From Roseburia sp. (lineage in GTDB: Bacteria; Bacillota; Clostridia; Lachnospirales; Lachnospiraceae): a DNA stretch of 58,373 bases. Made by a program: the position numbers and the translations under genes. The notes under the pieces were generated by a model. It saw only the letters and a program-made list of their open reading frames with translations, searched no databases and had not been told where the DNA came from. This document shows positions 13,205-22,558 of this stretch, piece after piece (position 1 is the first letter of the stretch; every line of letters begins with the position of its first letter). The DNA lies in assembly GCA_026168605.1 (NCBI GenBank), contig JAPFDX010000032.1, positions 1-58,373 of the forward strand, given 5' to 3'.

Positions 13205-15546
13205 CAAGGGACGAGGCAGATCATGGAAGGAGAATGGAAAAGAAAATGGAAGAACAAAAAGTGATGTATGACAGCGGCAACGAGCTTGCCGCCTATGCCG
13301 CAAAGCAGATCAATTACCATGTGATGGGCTATTACCCGATCACCCCCTCTACGCAGATTGCGGAAAACTTAGATACCATGCGCGCCGAGGGGCAGCACGA
13401 CATCCTGCTGATCGCCGCCGAGGGCGAGCACAGCGCCGCCGGTATCTGCTACGGCGCTTCTGCCGGAGGTGGAAGGGTCTTTAACGCCACCAGCGCAAAC
13501 GGGCTTTTATATGCGCTTGAGCAGTTTCCGGTGCAGTCCGGCACGCGTATGCCGATGGTGATGAATATCGCCTGCCGTACGATCTCCGGTCCGCTGTGCA
13601 TCAAGGGCGACCACAGCGATGTGATGTATATGCTGAACACCGGATGGATCATCCTGTTTGCCGATGAGCCACAGAAGGTTTATGACTTTAATCTGCTCGG
13701 TCTAAAGCTTGCCGAGCAGGTGCGCCTGCCCGTCGCGGTCGCCTTTGACGGTTTTTTCACCAGCCACCAGAAGCGTAAATGTCTGGTTTTCTCGGACGAC
13801 GCCGTGGTACAGCGCTATATCGGACCGAAACTTTCCAGCGACAGTCCGGCGACCTCCGCTTTCGCGAAAGAATGCTCGACCGGGGAAAACTGCTTTTCCA
13901 GTGTACTGGATCTCGCACATCCAATCTCGGTCGGCTCTTATATGAACGAACCGGACGTGATCAACAACCGCTATCAGCTCCACCTTGCGATGGAGGAAGC
14001 GCGCCGCAAACTCCCTGACCTTTTCGCCGAATACGAGACGCTCTCCGGCAGGAAGCTCTCCTTTTGCGACGGCTACCAGGCGAACGACGCCGAGATCCTG
14101 CTCTTTGTGCTCGGCTCCTCCTATTACACAGCTATGGAGGCTGTCGACGCACTCCGCCGCGAGGGCGTGAAAGCAGGCGTCATCACGCTCTATGTACTGA
14201 GACCGTTTCCTGCCATGGAACTGCGCGAGCTCTGCAAAAATGCAAAGACGATCCTCGTCGCTGACCGGCAGGACAGCTACGGCGCCGGCGGCGGAAACAT
14301 GACGCTGGAGATCCGCGCAGCCCTTCAGGGACAAAAGTCCGGCAGCGCCGCTCCCCGCATCCTCTCCCGCGTCTACGGGCTTGGAGGAATGGACTTTTTC
14401 GTGGAGGACGCGATCGCACTGTTTCGCGAGGGGCTTATGGAGACTGCCGCCGACTTTGACTACTACGGCGTGACAAGCGGAACAGCGGATTCAGGCAAAG
14501 CGCAGCCACAGTATTTTAAACCGATCACGGAGGAGGAATCGTCAAAAGGGATCACAACCTGCGTTTTCGACGAGGCTGCCGGAAAAATGACGGTGACCGG
14601 AGGCGCGCTCAAGGACGCCACCGGAATGCCGATGCGCATCGCCCCCGGGCACGGCGCGTGCCCTGGATGCGGCATCCCGGTCAATCTCAATCTGCTGCTC
14701 AAAGGCATCGAGGGAAACGTCGTTCTGCTCTTTCAGACAGGCTGCGGCATGGTCGTGACGACCGGATACCCAAAGACTGCGTTCCGTGTCCCGTATCTGC
14801 ACAATCTGTTCCAGAACGGAGCGGCAACCCTAAGCGGCGTTGTCGAGGTCTTTCACCAGAGACAAAAGCGCGGTGAATATCCGGAGGGGCAGATCACCTT
14901 TCTTATGGTCAGCGGGGACGGCGGCATGGATATCGGTATGGGATCGGCGCTCGGCACGGCGCTGCGCGGACACCGCATGATCATTTTTGAGTATGACAAC
15001 GGCGGCTATATGAACACGGGTTACCAGCTCTCCTATTCGACGCCGATGGGCGCGCGCAGCTCCACCTCCCACGTCGGAAAGGACCAGTACGGAAAATCCT
15101 TTTTCCACAAGGATACACCGGAGCTGATGGCTGCAACGCATATCCCCTATATCGCGACAGTCGCAGAGTCAAACCCCTCCGATTTTATCCGCAAGGCAGC
15201 CAAAGCCGCCGCCTATTCCAGAGAGTTTGGAACCGCCTATCTCAAGGCGCTCTCCGCCTGCCCGCTCAACTGGAACGACAAGCCGGACCTGGAGCGCAGC
15301 GTGATCTCCGCCGCCGTGGATTGCTGCTATTTCCCGCTCTACGAGATCGAGCGCGGCATCACCACCTTAACCTACGACCCTCAGTCAAAAAACAAGAAGA
15401 TTCCGGTGACCGAATGGCTTGGAATGATGGGACGCACGAAGCATCTCTTAAAAGACGAATACCGCTCTGTCACAGAGGAAATCCAGGCGGAAATCGACCG
15501 CCGCTTCGCACGGCTGTGCGCGCGCGCCGAGCACCCGCTGCTGTAA
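13201..15546 (+). CDS. 2-oxoacid:ferredoxin oxidoreductase, fused alpha-beta subunit, 781 aa
   Basis: Alpha domain first: MGYYPITPSTQIAENL carries the conserved YPITPST motif, followed by the pyrimidine-binding and swivel parts. The beta domain begins near residue 480 with APGHGACPGCGIP and holds the thiamine-diphosphate site GDGGMDIGMGSA followed by YDNGGYMNTG. It decarboxylates a 2-oxoacid to an acyl-CoA with reduction of ferredoxin. The start is uncertain: ATG 13201 overlaps the previous stop, but AAGGAGA at 13227-13233 could serve ATG 13246. A fused alpha-beta chain beside a fused gamma-delta chain is unusual. Possible co-function with the divergent hydroxylase is inference. Confidence 0.87.
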   Translation: MTRDEADHGRRMEKKMEEQKVMYDSGNELAAYAAKQINYHVMGYYPITPSTQIAENLDTMRAEGQHDILLIAAEGEHSAAGICYGASAGGGRVFNATSANGLLYALEQFPVQSGTRMPMVMNIACRTISGPLCIKGDHSDVMYMLNTGWIILFADEPQKVYDFNLLGLKLAEQVRLPVAVAFDGFFTSHQKRKCLVFSDDAVVQRYIGPKLSSDSPATSAFAKECSTGENCFSSVLDLAHPISVGSYMNEPDVINNRYQLHLAMEEARRKLPDLFAEYETLSGRKLSFCDGYQANDAEILLFVLGSSYYTAMEAVDALRREGVKAGVITLYVLRPFPAMELRELCKNAKTILVADRQDSYGAGGGNMTLEIRAALQGQKSGSAAPRILSRVYGLGGMDFFVEDAIALFREGLMETAADFDYYGVTSGTADSGKAQPQYFKPITEEESSKGITTCVFDEAAGKMTVTGGALKDATGMPMRIAPGHGACPGCGIPVNLNLLLKGIEGNVVLLFQTGCGMVVTTGYPKTAFRVPYLHNLFQNGAATLSGVVEVFHQRQKRGEYPEGQITFLMVSGDGGMDIGMGSALGTALRGHRMIIFEYDNGGYMNTGYQLSYSTPMGARSSTSHVGKDQYGKSFFHKDTPELMAATHIPYIATVAESNPSDFIRKAAKAAAYSREFGTAYLKALSACPLNWNDKPDLERSVISAAVDCCYFPLYEIERGITTLTYDPQSKNKKIPVTEWLGMMGRTKHLLKDEYRSVTEEIQAEIDRRFARLCARAEHPLL

Positions 15547-15589
15547 CTGTTTGTAACTATTTGTAATTGCTTTAGAACGGAGAATTTTT

Positions 15590-16207
15590 ATGTCAGTTCA
15601 TTTTAGGGAAAGTATCACAAGAGAGAACCTGATGCGGGCGTTTGCCGGAGAAAGTCAGGCGCGAAACCGCTACACGATCGCGGCCGGTGTCGCGAGAAAA
15701 CAGAAACTTCCGGTGATTCAGGCAGTTTTTACTTTTACCGCCAACCAGGAAAAAGAGCACGCGGAGATTTTCTACAACCATCTGACGGAACTTGCCGGGA
15801 CTTCCATCCACATCGACGGCTCCTATCCGGTCGACATCAGCGACGATGTGGCAAAGCTTTTGCGCTTTGCGCAGCACAACGAATACGAGGAACACGACGA
15901 TGTGTATCTGCATTTTGCCCAAAAGGCAAAGGAGGAGGGCTTCCAGAAGGTCGCTGCCTCCTTCCAGATGATCGCCGCCATTGAAAAAACGCACGGAGAC
16001 CGTTTCGGTCTGTTCGCCGATCTGCTGGAACAGAATAAACTTTTTGTCTCCGATGTCGAGACGGCATGGATGTGCTTAGAGTGTGGCAACATCTACCGCG
16101 GAACATCCGTTCCAAAGGAATGTCCGGTCTGCCACCATGACCGCGGATACTTCATCCGGCTGGAGCTTGCGCCTTACACTGGCTCCCTCCCACCATTTCA
16201 TCCTTAA
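15590..16207 (+). CDS. rbr: Rubrerythrin, 205 aa
   Basis: Peroxide-scavenging diiron protein of anaerobes. The ferritin-like domain (residues 8-150) shows the iron-ligand pattern FAGESQARNRY, NQEKEHAEIFY and AAIEKTHGDRF. The C-terminal rubredoxin-like iron site is CLECG..CPVC (near residues 162-182). Full length for the family. It has its own ribosome binding site (ACGGAGA) 43 bases after the oxidoreductase gene and is followed by a terminator, so it may be transcribed with that oxygen-sensitive enzyme. Confidence 0.95.
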   Translation: MSVHFRESITRENLMRAFAGESQARNRYTIAAGVARKQKLPVIQAVFTFTANQEKEHAEIFYNHLTELAGTSIHIDGSYPVDISDDVAKLLRFAQHNEYEEHDDVYLHFAQKAKEEGFQKVAASFQMIAAIEKTHGDRFGLFADLLEQNKLFVSDVETAWMCLECGNIYRGTSVPKECPVCHHDRGYFIRLELAPYTGSLPPFHP

Positions 16208-16213
16208 ACGCAA

Positions 16214-16267
16214 AAGAGGCTGTCGCTTTAACGATTAATAAATCGCAAAGCGGCAGCTCCCTTTTTT
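16214..16267 (+). terminator. Terminator after rubrerythrin
   Basis: GAGGCTGTCGCTTT pairs with AAAGCGGCAGCTCC (two G-U type mismatches) and is followed by TTTTTT. Confidence 0.8.
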
Positions 16268-16276
16268 ACCGTTAGG

Positions 16277-17128
16277 TTAGTAATAAGACACTTCCAGCCT
16301 GCACTGGTCAATCTTATTGAGAATCCCATCCTGATTGTAGCGGCTGATCTCGATCGTCGTCACATAGAAGCTCTCGCGCTCCGCGCCAAGCGCCTGCTGC
16401 CCGCTCTCATCATAGACGATCTCCGGGGACACCAGCGTCATCGTGCAGTGAAGTCCGCGCATCACTCCCGCCGAATCGATCCGGTATGTGACAGCCGTCT
16501 CCTCCTCCCTGGTCTGTCTGTACTGCTCTACCGCCAGTTCCACGTTATCCAACGCCTCCTCGGAGGTCTGTTTTTTCCGGTAGCTCCTGTAATATTTCTC
16601 AAGCGCTTCCGTGCGCTTCCGGTTCTGCCGCTCAATATATTCCGGTGTAAACTCATAGGACAGTTCCAAAACCTTCCCCCTCTGTTCGAGACTGATATTG
16701 TAGATGTCGTTCTCGTCATATGGAAGGTCGACAAGCTGCGCAAAATACGGAATCTCTGTACTCTCATCCTCCGACAGGTTCCACTCCCCGTTCCATTCTA
16801 CATACTGGTACACAGAAGTCCCGTCGCAGAACTTTTTTAAATACCGCCTCGTTCCGTCCTCGTCCGTAATATAGTGCTCACTGACCCAGCTTCCGCTCAA
16901 GGTATCCGCCCAGACAACCGTTTTCTCACCCTTAGAGACGCCTGCGCCCGCAATCGTACTCTCGTAGGAAAATTCCAGATTATCCGTGCGGCGCAATTCC
17001 CGCATCGCGTCCTGGAGCATTGCGAGCTCTGCACACTGCGTACTTCCGTCCAGCACAGAAAACGCAGCCAGTGCAACTCCAAACGCCATCACAACCAGCG
17101 CACGGATTTTTCTTTTTACCATTGGCAT
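16277..17128 (-). CDS. Exported protein of unknown function, 283 aa
   Basis: The N-terminus has a basic start and a hydrophobic segment (KRKIRALVVMAFGVALAAFSVL), a signal peptide or single anchor. The remainder is hydrophilic, rich in E, Y and R, with a long charged helix near residues 165-210, and reads like a lipoprotein-localisation-style beta protein that senses or binds something outside; I do not recognise a family. Alternative starts are ATG 17128 and ATG 17122, both behind GGAGG. It follows the HAD phosphatase gene? In fact it lies downstream of it by 12 bases on the same strand, so the two are likely co-transcribed. Confidence 0.7.
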   Translation of the reverse strand: MPMVKRKIRALVVMAFGVALAAFSVLDGSTQCAELAMLQDAMRELRRTDNLEFSYESTIAGAGVSKGEKTVVWADTLSGSWVSEHYITDEDGTRRYLKKFCDGTSVYQYVEWNGEWNLSEDESTEIPYFAQLVDLPYDENDIYNISLEQRGKVLELSYEFTPEYIERQNRKRTEALEKYYRSYRKKQTSEEALDNVELAVEQYRQTREEETAVTYRIDSAGVMRGLHCTMTLVSPEIVYDESGQQALGAERESFYVTTIEISRYNQDGILNKIDQCRLEVSYY

Positions 17129-17140
17129 CCGTCCTCCAAT

Positions 17141-17977
17141 CTAAATCAGGCTCAGCCTCTCAAACGCATGATAAATCCCGTCCTCGCCGATGGCATCCGT
17201 CACCATGTCCGCCCTCGCCTTCACCTCTGCCCGCGCATTTCCCATCGCAACGCCGACTCCGGCATATTCCAGCATCTGAAGGTCATTCGGTCCGTCTCCG
17301 ACCGCGATGCAGTCGACGCGGTCAATCCCCACGTGGTTCAGGTAAATTTCCATTCCGGTCGCCTTGTGGATGCCGCCGATCCCAATCTCACCCGCACGGT
17401 CATCCATTCCTTCGATGCTGATGGCAACCGTATCAAAATACGGCGCCAGGTCTGCGTGCACCTGCTCCACCGGAAACGGCGCTTTATAGTAAATGATCTT
17501 CTCGCTGTGGTCATTGTTCCACGGCTCCTCCGTCAGGTGCATCGTGCCGATCAGACGGTTGAGGCGGCTCTCACTCATTCCCGTGTCGCGGTAGATCTCG
17601 ATCATCCCCTCGCGGCTCTTCCCGTTGAGCACCACGCCGTCGTCCGCCTGATAGCAGTAGAGAAATCCGTTTCTCTCCAGATATTCGTAACTGCTTTTTC
17701 TGTGCTCCTCGTCGATATAAGCGTGAAAAATTTCCTCGCCGTCCGCCTCGACATACGCTCCCGCCGCCCCGACGATCCCGGAAAATCCAAGATCCATCAG
17801 CTCGCCATAAATCTGAAAGCGGCTTCTGCCGCTGCAGATCACCATCCCATGACCATTCGCCCTTGCCCGCCGGATCGCTTCCTTTGTGGAAGCCGGAATC
17901 TCTCCTGCCGCATTTACGATCGTTCCGTCTATATCTAAAAATACTACCTTGTGCCTGCTCATCCTACTTGTTTTCAT
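17141..17977 (-). CDS. HAD superfamily (Cof-type) phosphatase, 278 aa
   Basis: Cytosolic sugar-phosphate or cofactor phosphatase. Motif I is VVFLDIDGTIV with the nucleophile Asp (near residue 15), motif II MVICSGRS, and motif III/IV AVGDGPNDLQMLEYAGVGVAMGNA, the classical Cof signature. A type IIB cap lies between. Starts at 17977 and 17962 (MSRHKVVFLD) are both possible because the ribosome binding site is weak. Upstream gene of a pair with the exported protein; a terminator separates it from the anti-sigma gene. Substrate not predictable. Confidence 0.9.
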   Translation of the reverse strand: MKTSRMSRHKVVFLDIDGTIVNAAGEIPASTKEAIRRARANGHGMVICSGRSRFQIYGELMDLGFSGIVGAAGAYVEADGEEIFHAYIDEEHRKSSYEYLERNGFLYCYQADDGVVLNGKSREGMIEIYRDTGMSESRLNRLIGTMHLTEEPWNNDHSEKIIYYKAPFPVEQVHADLAPYFDTVAISIEGMDDRAGEIGIGGIHKATGMEIYLNHVGIDRVDCIAVGDGPNDLQMLEYAGVGVAMGNARAEVKARADMVTDAIGEDGIYHAFERLSLI

Positions 17978-18042
17978 CCTTTACATTTATTTCTGTCATT
18001 TATATTAGCACATTTTTCCCGAACTGTCATACCATAGTTTGC

Positions 18043-18093
18043 AAAAAAGAAGCGGTGGTTTTGGGCAAATTTCCAAAACCACCACTTCTTTTT
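18043..18093. terminator. Strong terminator after the sigma/anti-sigma operon
   Basis: A 14-pair stem (GAAGTGGTGGTTTT / AAAACCACCGCTTC on the minus strand) with TTTTTTGC after it. The plus strand also ends in CTTTTT. Confidence 0.88.
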
Positions 18094-18097
18094 CATT

Positions 18098-19570
18098 TTA
18101 CTGGCGTATATCAACGTATCCTGTCTCTAACGCGCTCTCACTAAATTCATAGACGCCTCCCATCGTATCCAGATTCAGATATAACAGATCCAGCTCATCC
18201 GCAGGCACCAGCCATGCCATATGCACCGTGACCGTCTCGCCCGGCTGTATGGACGAAATATAATTATTCCCCCGCTCGCCGCCGTGCACGTCGTAATACC
18301 ACATTTCCCTGAATGCCGCGTTTCCGGCATATGTGATGGCATCCCATGCACCGTCTTCCGGCTGTTTCCATGAATACAAGTGCATTTCGTCTCCATGTTC
18401 CTGTATTTTCATCAGACTGCCCCAAAACAGTACATCCGTAAGCTTCTCGTTTCCGGTATTGGTATAATCAACCGTCACATACACAAGCTTCTGCTCTACG
18501 TTCTCCGTGTTCACGACCTCTGTGACGCTGTCCACTCCGTCGCCGTATTTTACATACTGGCGCTCTGCTGGAAGCAGCTTCCCGTCTGCATCCGTCTCGT
18601 TTTGCAGACTTTCTTTAAAATCTTCACCCATCAGAGACAGATCCAGCACATCCACATCATCCAGAACCTCTACTTTCTGAACGCATACTTTCCACTCATC
18701 TTCCGTCGGCATATCGCTGACATATCCAGACAGCCCAAAGCTCTCGCCGATTTTATGCGTGTTTTTCATCTCCTCTTTCGTGACTGCTGTCACAGGTTCA
18801 TCTATGCTCTCCACATTCTCTGTCCGGCTCAAGGCATAGTCGCTCCAGCTTGCACCATGGATCACGTCTCCACTCTCTGCACCCTCCTCTGCCGGAAGGA
18901 GCCGGATGCTCTCCGCGATCTTAAACGCCTCCTCTTTGGAAACGTCAGCGCCGACAAACATCTCCATCATATAGTGTACATCCGCATACATGACATAGAT
19001 CCGCTGGTTAAATGCCTTCTCGTCCTCCATCGGGTTATTTAAAAGCAGATAGACCGCATCCCGTCCCCCGATCTGACACTCCTCCATCTCTTTCACATTT
19101 TCCGTGAGCATTTCAAAATCATCCACCCCGGTATCCATCTCATAGAAGCAAAGCGATACGCCGCCCTGATAGGGAGAATCCTCGTAGCTGTATTTTTGTT
19201 CCTCGACCTCCACCATTCCCTCCGGCAAATAGCCAAGTTCCATCGTAACCTTCGGAATCTCCACCGTTCCCACTGTGCTTTCCTGCTCTGTACTTCCCTC
19301 TACGGTCGTATGCACTCCGTAATTGCCCACACGTTCATTGTGCATCTGGTACAAAGCCCCTGCAAACACGGTGGTCCCAAGCATCAGCGCCGCCACCACA
19401 GAAGCCACCAGCGTCCGTTTCGCCATCCGCCTGTTCCTGCGGCGCTGTGCATTTTCTGTAAACCGTGCCGTCTCTGTTACCCTTGTCTGCTTCGCCACTT
19501 CCTTTTCTATCATCGCCCGCATCTCATCCGGCATCTTTGGAAATTCCCGCTTCATATCCTCTAATCTCAT
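18098..19570 (-). CDS. Anti-sigma factor-like membrane protein with large external domain, 490 aa
   Basis: Translationally coupled to an ECF sigma factor (ATGA overlap), with its own GGAGG, which is the usual arrangement of a cognate anti-sigma factor. The first 45 residues are cytosolic and charged, then RRNRRMAKR precedes one transmembrane helix (about residues 50-70, TLVASVVAALMLGTTVFAGA). About 420 residues are outside, acidic, in two parts: a DUF4367-like segment (LGYLPEGMVEVEEQKYSYED, residues 105-220) and a beta-rich C-terminal part with VTVDYTNTGNEKLTDV. A frame continuing upstream is not coding. The signal sensed is unknown. Confidence 0.82.
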   Translation of the reverse strand: MRLEDMKREFPKMPDEMRAMIEKEVAKQTRVTETARFTENAQRRRNRRMAKRTLVASVVAALMLGTTVFAGALYQMHNERVGNYGVHTTVEGSTEQESTVGTVEIPKVTMELGYLPEGMVEVEEQKYSYEDSPYQGGVSLCFYEMDTGVDDFEMLTENVKEMEECQIGGRDAVYLLLNNPMEDEKAFNQRIYVMYADVHYMMEMFVGADVSKEEAFKIAESIRLLPAEEGAESGDVIHGASWSDYALSRTENVESIDEPVTAVTKEEMKNTHKIGESFGLSGYVSDMPTEDEWKVCVQKVEVLDDVDVLDLSLMGEDFKESLQNETDADGKLLPAERQYVKYGDGVDSVTEVVNTENVEQKLVYVTVDYTNTGNEKLTDVLFWGSLMKIQEHGDEMHLYSWKQPEDGAWDAITYAGNAAFREMWYYDVHGGERGNNYISSIQPGETVTVHMAWLVPADELDLLYLNLDTMGGVYEFSESALETGYVDIRQ

Positions 19571-20040
19571 ACCGTTACCTCCGTCAAATCCTGCTTTAAC
19601 CTTGCCCTCGCCCGTGCCAGCCTGCTTTTGACTGCGCTCTCGCTCGTCTCCATCAGCTCCGCGATCTCTTTTACGCTGTAACCCTCCATATAGTAAAGCG
19701 CCACAGACAGCCGCTGTTCCTTCGGAAGCCTGCTGACCGCCTCGTACAAATCCGAGTAGTCCTCCGCACTCTCTGCCATCTCCTCCGGTGTGTAGTCCTC
19801 GATGGAAACCACCCGTTTTTCCTTCCGCATGATCGCATAACACTCATTGATAACAATGCGTACCAGCCATGTTTTTGCGTAGGAATCCTTCCGCAGAGTG
19901 TGCAGACTGGAAAATGCCTTCACGATCGCCTCCTGTATCGCATCTGCACAGTCCGCGTCGCTGCGCAAAAGCGTCTTTGCCACACGGTACAGTGTGTCCT
20001 CCGATGCGAGGATCAATTGTCCCAGTTGTTCTTTTTTCAT
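19567..20040 (-). CDS. ECF RNA polymerase sigma factor, 157 aa
   Basis: Sigma-70 family, extracytoplasmic function type. Region 2 covers residues 10-75 (DCADAIQEAIVKAFSSL is the -10 recognition helix, KTWLVRIVINECY follows) and region 4 covers 100-150 (LPKEQRLSVALYYMEGYSVKEIAELM, then SAVKSRLARARARL, a helix-turn-helix for the -35). Ribosome binding site AAAGGAT. Paired with the coupled membrane partner, which should hold it inactive. I could not identify an ECF-type promoter upstream, so autoregulation is unproven. Confidence 0.93.
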   Translation of the reverse strand: MKKEQLGQLILASEDTLYRVAKTLLRSDADCADAIQEAIVKAFSSLHTLRKDSYAKTWLVRIVINECYAIMRKEKRVVSIEDYTPEEMAESAEDYSDLYEAVSRLPKEQRLSVALYYMEGYSVKEIAELMETSESAVKSRLARARARLKQDLTEVTV

Positions 20041-20171
20041 AAGTATCCTTTCCGCCAGCTTCCTGTCGTAATTCGCGCGATAACAGTTTTCTCCTGCTTA
20101 CATAGATTAGATGTATGAACCGGCAAAATGGTCGCAGAATATCAGGGGATATTTTTCTTTTTGGAAAATCA

Positions 20172-20200
20172 TTGACAAATCACACCCATATGTCTATAAT
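20172..20200 (+). promoter_or_regulatory. Promoter of T-box/tyrS
   Basis: Perfect consensus TTGACA (20172-20177) and TATAAT (20195-20200) with 17 bases between. Start of transcription near 20207. Confidence 0.9.
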
Positions 20201-20206
20201 ACCCTT

Positions 20207-20495
20207 AATTGAAGCAGACACAAGGCTTTGACGGGAAGAAGTAGGAATAAGCGGAACAGACAGAAAGTAACCGGCTGATGAGAGGTGCATGGAAAGCTTA
20301 TGACGAATACATCCCTGAGCTTCACACCGAATTCGGTTTTCCGATAGTAGGCTGTGACGTAGTGGCGCACGTTACACGCGCCGGAGTGTTGTCGGACACT
20401 CGCAGAGGCAGGCAGCGCGAGCTGCTTGTGAACAAAGGTGGTAACACGGTGGCAGATACCCTCGTCCTTTTTTAGGACGGGGGTTTTTTATTTTC
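20207..20495 (+). promoter_or_regulatory. T-box riboswitch (tyrosine)
   Basis: Leader RNA that reads tRNA charging and controls termination before tyrS. Seen: AGTA motif of the stem I base (AGAAGTAGGAATAA, near 20239), a T-box antiterminator AAAGGTGGTAACACGG (20434-20449), and a terminator (CCCTCGTCCT / AGGACGGGGG plus TTTTTT, 20457-20490). TAC at 20308-20310 fits the specifier position for tyrosine. Uncharged tRNA-Tyr should stabilise the antiterminator and turn tyrS on. The T-box bulge deviates from the common GGTGGNACCGCG by AACACGG. Confidence 0.88.
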
Positions 20496-20514
20496 AGGAA
20501 AAAGGAGAGACAAT

Positions 20515-21741
20515 ATGACATTATACGAAGAATTAGTTGCCCGCGGTCTGATCGCGCAGGTAACGGACGAGGAAGAAATCAAAGAACTCATCAACAACGG
20601 AAAAGCCACTTTTTACATTGGCTTTGACCCGACTGCCGACAGCCTTCATGTCGGTCATTTCATGGCGCTTTGTCTGATGAAACGCCTCCAGATGGCAGGA
20701 AACAGACCGATCGCCTTAATCGGCGGCGGCACCGGAATGATCGGCGACCCGTCCGGACGCACCGACATGCGCCAGATGATGACGCCGGAGACGATCCAGC
20801 ACAACTGCGACTGCTTCAAGAAACAGATGAGCCGCTTCATCGACTTTTCCGAGGGAAAAGCGCTGATGGTGAACAATGCCGACTGGCTGATGGACTTAAA
20901 CTATATCGACGTGCTGCGCGAGATCGGACCGCACTTCTCCGTCAACCGTATGCTGACCGCTGAGTGCTACAAGCAGCGTATGGAAAAGGGGCTAAGCTTT
21001 TTAGAGTTTAACTACATGATCATGCAGAGCTACGATTTCTATGTTCTCTACCAGAAATACGGCTGCAACATGGAGTTCGGCGGCGACGACCAGTGGAGCA
21101 ATATGCTCGGCGGCACAGAGCTCATCCGCCGCAAGCTCGGCAAGGACGCATATGCCATGACCATCAATCTGCTGTTGAACTCCGAGGGCAAGAAGATGGG
21201 TAAGACCCAGTCCGGCGCTGTCTGGCTTGATCCGAACAAGACCACACCGTTTGATTTCTTCCAGTACTGGAGAAACGTCTCGGACGCAGACGTCCTGAAA
21301 TGCATCCGTATGCTGACCTTCCTTCCGCTGGAGGAAATCGACGCGATGGAAAGCTGGGAGGGCGCGCAGCTCAATCAGGCAAAAGAAATCTTAGCTTACG
21401 AGCTGACCAAGCTTGTACACGGCGAGGAGGAGGCAGAAAAAGCAAAGGAAGCCTCCCATGCACTCTTTGCCGGAGGCGGTGATTCCGCGAATATGCCGAC
21501 AGTCGAGCTGACCGCAGAGGATTTTGCCGAGCGCGACATGGATATTATGGCGGTGCTCGTCCGCACAAGACTCGACAAGACACGTTCCGATGCGCGCCGC
21601 GCAGTCGAGCAGGGCGGTGTCACCGTAAACGACGAGAAGGTTACCGATGTGAAAACTACTTACAACGCTGATTTCTTCCGCGGAGACGGCGTCGTCGTAA
21701 AGCGCGGCAAGAAAAAATTTGTAAAGGTTCTTATGAAATAG
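20515..21741 (+). CDS. tyrS: Tyrosine-tRNA ligase, 408 aa
   Basis: Class I aminoacyl-tRNA synthetase that charges tRNA-Tyr. HIGH-type motif HVGH at residues 45-48, KMSKS-type motif KMGKT at 227-231, substrate-binding [10 protein letters not shown] near 188, and a C-terminal S4 RNA-binding domain ([20 protein letters not shown]) near 355-405. Length fits the TyrS family. It stands alone behind the T-box and its last 11 bases overlap the convergent esterase gene. Confidence 0.97.
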   Translation: MTLYEELVARGLIAQVTDEEEIKELINNGKATFYIGFDPTADSLHVGHFMALCLMKRLQMAGNRPIALIGGGTGMIGDPSGRTDMRQMMTPETIQHNCDCFKKQMSRFIDFSEGKALMVNNADWLMDLNYIDVLREIGPHFSVNRMLTAECYKQRMEKGLSFLEFNYMIMQSYDFYVLYQKYGCNMEFGGDDQWSNMLGGTELIRRKLGKDAYAMTINLLLNSEGKKMGKTQSGAVWLDPNKTTPFDFFQYWRNVSDADVLKCIRMLTFLPLEEIDAMESWEGAQLNQAKEILAYELTKLVHGEEEAEKAKEASHALFAGGGDSANMPTVELTAEDFAERDMDIMAVLVRTRLDKTRSDARRAVEQGGVTVNDEKVTDVKTTYNADFFRGDGVVVKRGKKKFVKVLMK

Positions 21742-22543
21742 AGAGCCATGTCTTTACCAGTGTCAGCCAGCTCTGACACTCCGGCTGTATATTGTGTCTG
21801 TCCGGGTGTGCCGTCTGCTCATCGCAGGCGGCAAGCCCATGACAACCCACCGGGTACATATGAAATTCCGTGGAGACTCCGTGCCTGCGCAGCGCTGCGG
21901 CAAACAGCAGGGCATTTTCTGCCGGAACAGTTTCATCGGTAAACGTATGCCACAAAAATACCGGAGGCGTCTGCTCCGTCACCTGCTTTTCCAGAGAAGT
22001 TCTCTCTAACATTTCCTCTGTATACTGTCCCCGCAAAAGATTTTCAAAAGACCCACGGTGCGCAAATTCGCCGGACGTGATGACCGGATAGCAGAGGATC
22101 ATGCCTGCCGGACGCAGCCATTCGTTCTTTACACCGCTTTTTTGTGCCAGCCATTTTTCGTGCCAGAAAACACCAAGACTTGCCGCCAGATGCCCACCCG
22201 CCGAGCTGCCCTGCACAAAAATCTTCCCCTCATCCACCTTCCATTCGTCCGCATAGTCATGTACCAGCTTCATCGCCTGCGCCAGTTCCAAAAGCGCCGT
22301 CGGATAAACCGCAGGCGCACACGAATAGCGCAGTACTGCCACATGGCAGCCCATTGCCAGAAAACGCATCGCGATCGGCTCCGCCTCACGGTCGGAGGTA
22401 TACGCATAGCCACCTCCCGGACAAACCAAAATCAACGGACGTTTCTGTATCAAAAATTCCTCGCTCGCATCCAAAATATAGGTGCAGAGTTTCGCTCCCG
22501 GTCTCGAACCCTCTGCCTGAATCGAAAATTCTTCTGTCAGCAT
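21731..22543 (-). CDS. Alpha/beta hydrolase (acetyl esterase-like), 270 aa
   Basis: Carbohydrate- or short-chain-esterase fold. The oxyanion-hole motif is CPGGGY (near 41-46), the nucleophile elbow GSSAGG (near 112), the acid is probably Asp in HTFTDETVP, and the histidine is in GCHGLA. No signal peptide, so it acts on imported substrates such as acetylated oligosaccharides, which suits a plant-fibre-degrading gut anaerobe (inference). The gene ends inside tyrS on the other strand. A GGAGG site precedes the ATG. It lies 15 bases downstream of the AlbA_2 gene. Confidence 0.88.
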   Translation of the reverse strand: MLTEEFSIQAEGSRPGAKLCTYILDASEEFLIQKRPLILVCPGGGYAYTSDREAEPIAMRFLAMGCHVAVLRYSCAPAVYPTALLELAQAMKLVHDYADEWKVDEGKIFVQGSSAGGHLAASLGVFWHEKWLAQKSGVKNEWLRPAGMILCYPVITSGEFAHRGSFENLLRGQYTEEMLERTSLEKQVTEQTPPVFLWHTFTDETVPAENALLFAAALRRHGVSTEFHMYPVGCHGLAACDEQTAHPDRHNIQPECQSWLTLVKTWLSIS

Positions 22544-22558
22544 ATCGTGTGCCTCCTT

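Noticed and set aside
20278-20475. A 65-codon frame in the tyrS leader
   Set aside because: It lies fully inside the T-box RNA, has no ribosome binding site and overlaps the antiterminator.
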